Assembly (NCBI GenBank): GCA_020852275.1
Contig: JADZBE010000009.1
Span: 1 to 59,551 of the forward strand
DNA length: 59,551 bases
Reading direction: 5' to 3'
Origin: Phycisphaerales bacterium
GTDB lineage: Bacteria; Planctomycetota; Phycisphaerae; UBA1845
In this document: positions 44,746-51,789 of the stretch, one piece after another
How the letters are laid out: each line of letters begins with the position of its first letter
Numbering within the stretch: position 1 is the stretch's first letter
The notes under the pieces: generated by a model
The model's input: the letters and a program-made list of their open reading frames with translations, nothing else
Database searches by the model: none
What the model was told of the DNA's origin: nothing
Translations under genes and position numbers: made by a program

Positions 44746-44955
44746 GTTCGTTTCCTTCCGCACCCGCCCCTCTCCGTTCCGCTGAACCGAGATTCGATGG
44801 ATAATGGGTGCAGATTAGCCGGCCGGCGGGGAAGCTGTCAAGCACCTCCCGCAAGGCGTGACCTACCGGCAGGGCCAGCGCATCCAGGGAAATCCAGCCC
44901 CAGCGGCAGGGTAACTCCGTTTGGCGTACTCGTCAGACCGTGGCGTCCGCAGTGG

Positions 44956-45160
44956 CTGGGTGGCATGGCTTCACGCGCAGCGCGTAGCCATGCTGAGGCG
45001 AGTGCGGCAACCTCATGCTCACGCCGAGTACGGCGAGAGCATGCCACCCGCGGCGAGAGCATGCCACCCGAAGGCGCAAGTGCCGGTGTTGGGCGGCATG
45101 GTTGGGGGGCATGGTTTCACGCGCAGCGGGCAGGCATGCCGAGGCGCGCGGGCAGCCCAA
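44956..45160. mobile_element. Family E MITE-like element, second copy with partial duplicates
   Basis: 44956-45048 repeats the 40384 element (CTGGGTGGCATGGCTTCACG start, GAGAGCATGCCACCC end). It is followed by an extra CGGCGAGAGCATGCCACCCG and by a partial copy (GGCATGGTTTCACGCGCAGC, about 45108). The multiple ends imply repeated insertion or duplication. The gap 44746-45283 otherwise holds no gene. Confidence 0.75.
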
Positions 45161-45283
45161 GGAGGGTTGTGCGCTTCACGGGTCTGCGTCCTCGAACCCC
45201 GTGGCGGCGGGTGACCTCTTGCGACTTGCGGCATCCAAGCTGGCGTTGGGCGACGGGAATCGGTTAAGAACTGCGGAGGTTTG

Positions 45284-46495
45284 ATGGGCATGGACACTAA
45301 ATGGCGGATGAGCGCGGCGGTCGGGGTGGTCATGCTCCTGTTGGGCGGTTGCCGTCCGGCGGACGCAAGACAGGAGGCGGAGCCCAGGTCCGCGGGCGCC
45401 AAACCCCAGACCGAAGCGCAGCCGCGGATGGAAACCATGAAAACGCGCATCTCGAAATCCGGTTACGACATCACGCCGCTCCCGCGCGAAAAGGTGGCCG
45501 AGCTGGCGAAGAAGTTGGACCCCGAGGCCTACCGCATCACGCAGAGCGCCGACACGGAGCGGCCTTTCTGCGGCACGCTGCTGGACAACAAGAAAGAGGG
45601 GTTCTACGCGTGCGTGGTGTGCGGGCTGCCGCTGTTTTCCAGCGAGCACAAGTTTCACTCGGGCACGGGCTGGCCCAGCTTTTTCCGCGAGTTCGATCCC
45701 GAGCACGTCGCCCGCAAGACGGACGTTTCACACGGCATGGAGCGCACGGAGATCAACTGCGCGCGGTGCAGCGCGCACCTCGGCCACGTCTTTAATGACG
45801 GTCCCAAGCCGACGGGCGAGCGGCACTGCCTTAACTCCGCCTCGCTGAAGTTTTACGAGAAGGGCGCGGAGCTTCCGCCGGAAAGCCGCCCCGCGGCGAC
45901 GGCGGGGAGCGCCGGAGGCAAGACTCCATCAGCCGGCACGGGGGCAGCGTCCACGGCCAAGCCGGGCGAGACGGCGAACAAGCCGGGCGAGGCTGCGAAC
46001 AAGGAAGGCGAATACGAAGTAGCGTACTTTGCCGGCGGCTGCTTCTGGGGCGTCGAGCATTATTTCCAGAAAGGCCCGGGCGTCATTGACGCCGTCTCCG
46101 GCTACATGCAGGGCAAGACGGAAAGCCCCACGTACAAGGACGTCTGCACGGACACGACGGGGCACGCCGAAAGCGTCAAGGTCGTCTTTGACCCGAAGAA
46201 GATCACGTATCGCCGCTTGCTCGAAGCGTTCTTCGTCATGCACGATCCCACGCAGCTCAACTATCAGGGCCCGGACGAGGGCGAGCAGTACCGCTCCGGC
46301 ATCTGGACCACCAGCGAGGAGCAGCGCCAGGCGGCGCTGGCGTACATCGAGGAGCTGACGGCCGCGAAGAAGTTCGGCGACAAGAAGATCGTCACGCAAG
46401 TCGAGCCTGCAAGGGTGTTCTACCCGGCGGAAACCTATCATCAGGATTACATCGCCAAAACGGGTCGGGCATGTCACGTGAAGAACCCGTGGTAG
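45284..46495 (+). CDS. Lipoprotein MsrB-MsrA fusion, peptide methionine sulfoxide reductase
   Basis: 403 residues from ATG 45284 (GGAGG before it). Signal MGMDTKWRMSAAVGVVMLLL with lipobox LGGC. The MsrB domain (residues about 50-200) has FHSGTGWPSFF, zinc pairs CVVC and CARC, and catalytic Cys in RHCLNSASLKF. A Lys/Pro/Gly-rich linker precedes the MsrA domain (residues about 240-400), with GCFWGVEHYFQ (catalytic Cys), GHAESVKVVFDP and YHQDYI. Order B-A is opposite to many fusions. The anchor places both activities outside the cytoplasm for repair of oxidised surface proteins; an extracytoplasmic thioredoxin-type donor is needed. The selenoprotein-like thioredoxin at 47752-49089 is close. Confidence 0.94.
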   Translation: MGMDTKWRMSAAVGVVMLLLGGCRPADARQEAEPRSAGAKPQTEAQPRMETMKTRISKSGYDITPLPREKVAELAKKLDPEAYRITQSADTERPFCGTLLDNKKEGFYACVVCGLPLFSSEHKFHSGTGWPSFFREFDPEHVARKTDVSHGMERTEINCARCSAHLGHVFNDGPKPTGERHCLNSASLKFYEKGAELPPESRPAATAGSAGGKTPSAGTGAASTAKPGETANKPGEAANKEGEYEVAYFAGGCFWGVEHYFQKGPGVIDAVSGYMQGKTESPTYKDVCTDTTGHAESVKVVFDPKKITYRRLLEAFFVMHDPTQLNYQGPDEGEQYRSGIWTTSEEQRQAALAYIEELTAAKKFGDKKIVTQVEPARVFYPAETYHQDYIAKTGRACHVKNPW

Positions 46496-46545
46496 CTCCG
46501 AAAGTCCAGAACGAGATGCTGCGACCCATCTTGCGGACGCCTAAG

Positions 46546-46671
46546 TAAAGTGCAATGCTATTTTATCGTTTATGACTTACCAATATTTCGGTCTATGCGC
46601 CTTGATATGCGACTGGTGTCATATATTATATAAAGTGCAAGGCGGGTCTTCTCCGAAGTAAGGAGGCGCGA
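46546..46671 (+). promoter_or_regulatory. AT-rich upstream region of the toxin-antitoxin pair
   Basis: A much lower-GC stretch with TGCTATTTTATCGTTTATGA and CATATATTATATAAAG. The direct repeat TAAAGTGCAA occurs at 46546-46555 and 46631-46640 and could be antitoxin operators. AAGGAGG precedes the toxin ATG. Contrast with surrounding GC supports horizontal origin. Confidence 0.6.
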
Positions 46672-47109
46672 ATGGAGTTGAGGTTACGCTCGTTAGGGCA
46701 AGCTGGAGGCAGCCAACGGGTTTGGTCGCTGGCGTATTTGGATGTGACCGCCACCGAGGGTCGGAAGCTCCTCACGGAGGATCAGTATGCCCACCTCGTG
46801 CAGCAATTCGAGGCGTTGAGTTGCGAAGAAGACCCACGTCGAAGCCGGACCCAAGACATTCGGCAGATCGAAGATTTTTGGGAGCTCCGCGAAAAAGGCG
46901 GGTTGTTGGGTCGGATGAACGTGCGCGTTTACTTCACTGTTCTGGAGAGTGAACGACTCATCTTGGTCCTGAAAGTCTACAAGAAGGAGGAGGAGGGCCA
47001 GACGCCCGGGTACGTCAAGATCGCGGTGCGTAACCGCCTTCGGACTGCTCTCAGGCTGTTGGCTGAGGATCAAAGGGGAACCGATGGCGAACGTAGAGGA
47101 AAGGGATAG
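46672..47109 (+). CDS. RelE/HigB-like toxin
   Basis: 145 residues. The core DFWELREKGGLLGRMNVRVYFTVLESERLILVLKVYKKEEEG matches phage-derived Gp49/HigB-like toxins of the RelE superfamily, which cleave mRNA on ribosomes. It starts at ATG 46672 with an AAGGAGG site and ends inside the antitoxin start (26-nt overlap). The order toxin-then-antitoxin is that of HigBA-type systems. The N-terminal 50 residues are less conserved. Confidence 0.82.
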   Translation: MELRLRSLGQAGGSQRVWSLAYLDVTATEGRKLLTEDQYAHLVQQFEALSCEEDPRRSRTQDIRQIEDFWELREKGGLLGRMNVRVYFTVLESERLILVLKVYKKEEEGQTPGYVKIAVRNRLRTALRLLAEDQRGTDGERRGKG

Positions 47110-47578
47110 CGGTGTCGTTCCAAGCTTCTCGGCACGGGCGGCCTCTCAGCAAGAGCTTGTCTTGGCGTTGCTCCTAGATCGGATTTCGAGCCTCTCGCGG
47201 GACTCGATGGCCGACCTAGTAGCCATCGGTTCGGAATTGGCTCGGTGCCAGGATCGGAACACATTCGAGGAAATCGTCGAGACCATCCGGGAGATTCTGT
47301 TTCCAGATGTAATCGGTTCGGTTCGACGGGAAGGCGCAGGCTCCTTGCGCCAGACGCCGGGTTTGGACAAATGGTCGCAAGGTGTTGGCGCGAAGATTCG
47401 AAGTCTGCGCGAGGCCGCACCAATGACGCAGGAAAAACTGGCCGAGTTAAGCGACTTGCCGCAGAGCCACATTTCTCGGCTGGAGGGGGGGCACCATAGC
47501 CCTTCCCGTCGCACGCTGGAAAAAATCGCCAGTGCATTGAATGTCGACATCGGGAGGCTCGACCCTTCCGATCCATGA
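47084..47578 (+). CDS. XRE-family antitoxin with helix-turn-helix
   Basis: 164 residues. The C-terminal part is a classic HTH: IRSLREAAPMTQEKLAELSDLPQSHISRLEGGHHSPSRRTLEKIASALNVDI. The N-terminal 80 residues are helical (DRISSLSRDSMADLVAIGSEL) and would bind the toxin. ATG 47084 overlaps the toxin gene by 26 nt. It likely represses its own promoter at the AT-rich region upstream of 46672. Confidence 0.85.
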   Translation: MANVEERDSGVVPSFSARAASQQELVLALLLDRISSLSRDSMADLVAIGSELARCQDRNTFEEIVETIREILFPDVIGSVRREGAGSLRQTPGLDKWSQGVGAKIRSLREAAPMTQEKLAELSDLPQSHISRLEGGHHSPSRRTLEKIASALNVDIGRLDPSDP

Positions 47579-47751
47579 TGAACAACCGACGCGGTGCAAC
47601 CCGTCGTTGCGGTGCGTGATCGTGGCATTGAGCGACATGGATCTAATTCTGTGTCGGTTGCCAAGCGTTGGAAACGACAGGTGGCACGGCCCGCGGCACA
47701 TCCGCCGCGAACCGTGCCGCCGCTTTGTCCGTACCTCCACTGGCAATCCGC

Positions 47752-49089
47752 CTACGACTTCCCGCTCGGGACCTTGGCGAGGAGTTCTTCGACAGCTTTC
47801 GTCACCTCTTCCGGACCGTGCAGGTCCCGGTGGCGGATGACGCCTTCGTGGTCAAGGATGTACAACGTCGGATAGGCCATCACGTTCCAGCTCTTGCTGA
47901 TGGCGCGATCCTGCCCTTCGATGAACTGCGCCCAGGAGACTTTTTCCTTGGCGAAACGCTCTTTAAGAGCCGACCGGCTCTGCGAGTCACTGTTGATCCC
48001 GATCAGGGCGAACGGCTTGCCGGAGAACTTGGCAACCATCTCGACCTGCGACGGAATCATCGTGACGCACCCGCCTCACCAGAACCCCCAGAAGTCGAGC
48101 ACCACGACCTTTCCGGCAAAGCCCGACAGCTTGATGTCCTTTTCGTCGATGTCCTTCCCGGCGATGTCCGGCGCCTTCATGCCGACCTGCAGGTGCTCGA
48201 TCTCGAAGATGAACGGCGCGGCCTCCTTGGCGGCGTCGGTGTCCGCGAAGTCCTTGACGACCTTGCGGAACAGCTCAACCGCCCGCGTCTTGTTCGCCTC
48301 GCGCGCCTTCTCGTCCGTTTGCATCACGTCCACGAAGGGGTTGTACATCGCCCAGGCCATGTTGAACGTGGCGTGCGCCTGCACGTCGCGGTCCTTGTTC
48401 TTGGCGAGGATGGCTTCGGACAGTTCCATGACCGGCTTGCTGCCCATGTCGTAGGCGAGGTAGCGGAGGTTGGGCATCAGGTCCTTGATCGCCGCGTCGG
48501 CGAGGTGATCGCGCTTGATCCGCTCCAGCGCCCAGTTCTTCACCTCGTCCGCGGCGCTGACCTTGACGATGAGCGGCGTGGCCGGCACCCACTCCTTGGC
48601 AGGTTTCGCCTCCTCCTTCTCCGGCTTGGACTCGCTCTTCTCAGGTTTGGCGTCGCTCTTTTCTGGCTTTGCATCGCCCTTGTCAGGCTTGGCATCGCCC
48701 GCGTCGGACTTGCCCGCCTCGGTGGTGGCAGCGGGCACGGCCGCGACGGCCTCCCCTTCGGCGGGCTGCCCCATCTCCAACATGCGGGCGTTGGTGAGGA
48801 TCCACACCAGCGCCTTGAGCGCCTCGGGCTTGCCGGCGTTGTCCTCGGCCAGCTTGCGGAACTTGGGCATGAACTCCTTGGCGGGGTTCTTCGACCAGTC
48901 CGGCTCCGTGTTCTCCTTGAAGCTCTCCCAGAACTTCTGTTGCGCCTCGTTGAACGCCAGTTCCAGCGCGTCGTAGGGCGACGCGGGCGGAGGCGCGGGC
49001 GGCTCCTTCGAGGCCGGCTCTTGCGCCAGCAGCGGCGCGCCGCCCGCCAGCATCAGAAGCGTCCATCTCCCGACCCATCGGATCATCAT
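47752..49089 (-). CDS. Thioredoxin-fold (TlpA-like) protein with in-frame UGA, probable selenoprotein
   Basis: 445 codons from ATG 49089 (AAGGAG upstream; ATG 49086 also in frame). A signal peptide (WTLLMLAGGAPLLA) and helical region precede a Lys/Pro/Glu repeat linker (KPEKSDAKPEKSESKPEKEE). The C-terminal thioredoxin-like domain reads VVVLDFWGFW, then UGA at 48076-48078 (codon 338), then GGCVTMIPSQVEMVAKF. Continuation in the same frame gives PFALIGINSDSQS and the cis-Pro loop NVMAYPTLYILDHEG, so the domain is intact with only this codon changed. The UGA replaces the first Cys of CxxC (W-U-G-G-C). Selenocysteine is the natural reading. Split ORFs are artefacts of the UGA. Envelope redox role inferred. 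Confidence 0.82.
48047..48078 (-). promoter_or_regulatory. UGA codon and possible SECIS-like stem-loop
   Basis: Immediately after the UGA (48076-48078, minus strand) the RNA reads GGCGGGUGCGUCACGAUGAU and on. TGCG (48069-48066) pairs with CGCA (48050-48047), a UC bulge follows, ACG pairs with CGT, and the 7-nt loop is AUGAUUC. Bacterial SECIS elements lie directly after UGA with a bulged U, so the position fits; the fold is by eye only. Confidence 0.5.
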
Positions 49090-49383
49090 TGTTCTCCTTG
49101 TCCAAATGACCACGAATCAGCGGAGATTCTCGCACGGCCGGAGGGGAGGGTCAAAACAGACGGGGCGGATGGGTTCCCCGGGGACCCTCACAATCTGAGC
49201 CTAACAAGAACGCCCGGCGGCGCGAGTCTGCAGCCGCAGAGCCGGGTTCAGCACCATCGAGCGTTGGGTCGTCATCCTCCTCGGCGAGGCGAGGACACCA
49301 GACCGTGCCACCCGCCGCCCGGTCATGCAACCAGACGACCCAAGGCGCATCCGCATCCTCATGTCCCATGAATCCATAGCCGA

Positions 49384-49549
49384 CCGTGGTGAAACTCGAT
49401 AGCGAGCAGAGGAGCCGTCGCCCCCGCGCAGGCGGGGATCCAGTCCGCCCCTGAAAACCGCTGGATTTGCGCGTCCTTGAAAGCACTCGACTGGGTTCCC
49501 GCCTGCGCGGGAATGACGGAACTGGGTTCCCGCCTGCGCGGGAATGACG
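49384..49549. mobile_element. ~135-bp REPIN-like element (family C, copy 2) plus extra palindrome
   Basis: CCGTGGTGAAACTCGATAGC at 49384 onwards to the palindrome TTCCCGCCTGCGCGGGAATG ending near 49518, aligning with 20710-20844 over its full length. A second palindrome copy (49526-49549) follows. Lies in the gene-free stretch 49090-49613. Confidence 0.8.
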
Positions 49550-49613
49550 AGCGGCACCGTTCACCACAGACGGACAGGCCGGATCGCCTGTAATACAGCA
49601 ATGGGAGCACCCA

Positions 49614-50087
49614 TCAATCCGGCACGATTACGCGACCGAGATCGATGTCCAGCACTTCCGGACCGCCGGCGATCATGTCAGGCTCCACAGAAATAGAATA
49701 GCCTGACTCATCCTCCTCGGAATATATGATAAGCCGCACACGGTCCGGCGCCGGTGGGGGCTGCGGCGGATCGACATACTGGCGCGGATTCAGCCATGTT
49801 CCTCCGGTTCCGCCTGTATCTGTAATCAAGAAGATGTCAAAATCACCATTCGAATCAGTCATGGAATCGTCAAATCGCGCTACAACATATTCTCCAACCA
49901 ACACTTCCAGGGTGAATGCGAATTCTGGTAGCGGCTCCTGCTCTCCTCCGGATACAAGAGTACCGCGGATCGCATAGCCGGAGACGGTAATGGCATCCAC
50001 CATACATCCAGATAAGACGGTTAATACAAGCCCGAGGCAGCCGGCTAGCGCTGTCCAATGGATATTGCGAGATCCACCTTCGCGCAC
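49614..50087 (-). CDS. Lipoprotein, beta-rich, unknown
   Basis: 157 residues from GTG 50087 (GGAG nine bases upstream). Lipobox LSGC in WTALAGCLGLVLTVLSGCMV. The mature part looks like an all-beta carboxypeptidase-regulatory or Ig-like fold (GYAIRGTLVSGG, FTLEVLVGEYVVARFDDS, DSNGDFDIFLITDTG), as found in extracellular adhesion proteins; not assignable. Acidic C-terminus. Codon use is more AT-rich than in neighbours. Confidence 0.7.
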   Translation of the reverse strand: MREGGSRNIHWTALAGCLGLVLTVLSGCMVDAITVSGYAIRGTLVSGGEQEPLPEFAFTLEVLVGEYVVARFDDSMTDSNGDFDIFLITDTGGTGGTWLNPRQYVDPPQPPPAPDRVRLIIYSEEDESGYSISVEPDMIAGGPEVLDIDLGRVIVPD

Positions 50088-50127
50088 TGTTGGGATCTCC
50101 TCTGAACCTGGAGCATGTAGGCGGAAG

Positions 50128-51558
50128 CTACTGAACGCTGACGCGCCGGCTTCTTAACCGCTGATCGGGCAGCGTGGGATCGAGGCATTGACCGCCCGGT
50201 TCCGGCGGCAGGATGGCCTTGACCACGCCGTGGTATGTGCCCGCCGTGAAGTTGAACTTGCGCCGTGCCCGGCCTTGCTCGTCGGTGAGGCCGAGGCTGA
50301 CTTCGAGCGGGTCGGCGTTGAGCTGCGTGACCTTGGCGAGGACGTTCTGCCCAGGCGCCGGCGCGCCGTATTCGTTAACGACGTGCGCGGCGATCTTGAG
50401 CTTGAAGTTGTCGTTCACCTTGGCCCGCGTGGCGTCCACGCGCAGCCCGCAGGAGTCGCGCAGCTCCGGGTACGGCGAGAGCGTGACGGGTCGCTCGCCG
50501 ACATTGACGGCAACGACGAAGCGATCCACGCCGGTGCGCTCGTTCGGCGTCAGCGACACCGAATAGCGACCGTTGCCCAGGTCGTTCACCTCACCGATGT
50601 CCGAGGCGTCGGCGCTGTCCGAGGCGTGGGTGACGGACAGGCCGAGGACGCCGCTGGTGATCGGCGTGTTCTGCCAGTTGCGCAGCTCGATGGTGAGCAC
50701 AAAGTGGTCGCCCTCGGGGGCGATCATCGTCGTGGACTTCACGCCGTCGGGCTGATCGAGCAGCTCGGCGCGCCAGTCGTTGAACATGTCCCGCAACTGA
50801 TAGACCGGGTCAGGCGCGTCGTTGCTCTGAAAGGGGACGTTGAACTTCATCAGGTAGTCGCCCTGTGCACAGCCGGTTCGGTCGCACACGTCGCTGTCCA
50901 CGTCGCCGAGGCGCGCGAGGATCATGTAGCCGATGTGCGCCGATTTCTTGAAATCCGGCGGCGGAGAGCCGCAGCCGTCGGGGTCGTTGTTGCGGCACGA
51001 GCATCGCCCGTCGCCGCCCATCGCCCGCGCCGCCTCCATGGCGGCCATGAGCTTCTCGGCGATGTCGCCCTTGGTGCGGATGAGGGCGCGCTGCGCCTGG
51101 CGCACGACGGGTCGGCCGGTGAGGACGTTGCCCTGAACCGCCCAGACGATCGTGCCGCGCCGACCGGTGATGCCCGAAGCGTGCGCGCCGTTGGAGGCGC
51201 CGGAGAAAGTGACCGCACGGCCGGCGGTGTCGGCGATGCCGTACTGACGCTGATCGTGCCCGCCGATCCGGGAAAGGACTTCCAGGATTTCCTTGGGCGT
51301 GGATTCGTTCAGAAATTCGCGGCGGATGATGGGTCGCCGCGTGCCGCCGAAGTCGCCGGCGGACTGCACGGCCGCGCCGCCCACGCCCACGCGCATCACC
51401 GGCGTCAGCGCCAGCAGGTCGTACCCCGTCAGGCACGTGGCCGAGCCGATGGCGACCTCCTTCGTGCGTGTGTCCACGATGACAATGGACCAGGTGGCTT
51501 TGCAGATGGGCGCCATCGCCGCGACGAGTGCGAAAACCGCAAGGGATCTAGACTTCAT
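50128..51558 (-). CDS. DUF1028 family protein, secreted
   Basis: 476 residues from ATG 51558; the track frame is longer. The signal peptide is MKSRSLAVFALVAAMAPICKA. The DUF1028 Ntn-hydrolase-like domain begins at TWSIVIVDTRTKEVAIGSATC, with GVGGAAVQSAGDFGG and ITGRRGTIVWAVQGNVLTG, a family of uncertain hydrolase function. It is followed by a C-terminal all-beta region of about 230 residues (LRNWQNTPITSGVLGLSV, RYSVSLTPNERTGVDRFVV). DUF1028 proteins usually lack the long C-terminal extension. Four Cys pairs suggest disulphides. A lipoprotein gene lies downstream. Confidence 0.78.
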   Translation of the reverse strand: MKSRSLAVFALVAAMAPICKATWSIVIVDTRTKEVAIGSATCLTGYDLLALTPVMRVGVGGAAVQSAGDFGGTRRPIIRREFLNESTPKEILEVLSRIGGHDQRQYGIADTAGRAVTFSGASNGAHASGITGRRGTIVWAVQGNVLTGRPVVRQAQRALIRTKGDIAEKLMAAMEAARAMGGDGRCSCRNNDPDGCGSPPPDFKKSAHIGYMILARLGDVDSDVCDRTGCAQGDYLMKFNVPFQSNDAPDPVYQLRDMFNDWRAELLDQPDGVKSTTMIAPEGDHFVLTIELRNWQNTPITSGVLGLSVTHASDSADASDIGEVNDLGNGRYSVSLTPNERTGVDRFVVAVNVGERPVTLSPYPELRDSCGLRVDATRAKVNDNFKLKIAAHVVNEYGAPAPGQNVLAKVTQLNADPLEVSLGLTDEQGRARRKFNFTAGTYHGVVKAILPPEPGGQCLDPTLPDQRLRSRRVSVQ

Positions 51559-51789
51559 GGTTCGATTCTCTCCCCAGGCGTGCAAGCGTCATTGTAGCGT
51601 CCTGCACGCAACACCTGCAACGGAGGTGGTCGCGGCGGCGCGCGTCTGTACAATTTCGGACCCTCGTCCACCGGGCGGCGGCGGGGATCGAACGCTTGCC
51701 GGATCAGGATGGAATGGTCCGGCTCGGAGGGTTCGCGGAGGACGAGGAAACCGAAGACGGGGCATCCGCAGAGAACGCAGAGGGCGCAG

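Noticed and set aside
45019..45706. Minus-strand frames over the MsrB-MsrA gene
   Set aside because: Shadows of a well-supported plus-strand gene.
47752..48060. Separate small thioredoxin-like gene
   Set aside because: It is the C-terminal part of the UGA-interrupted gene, in the same frame.
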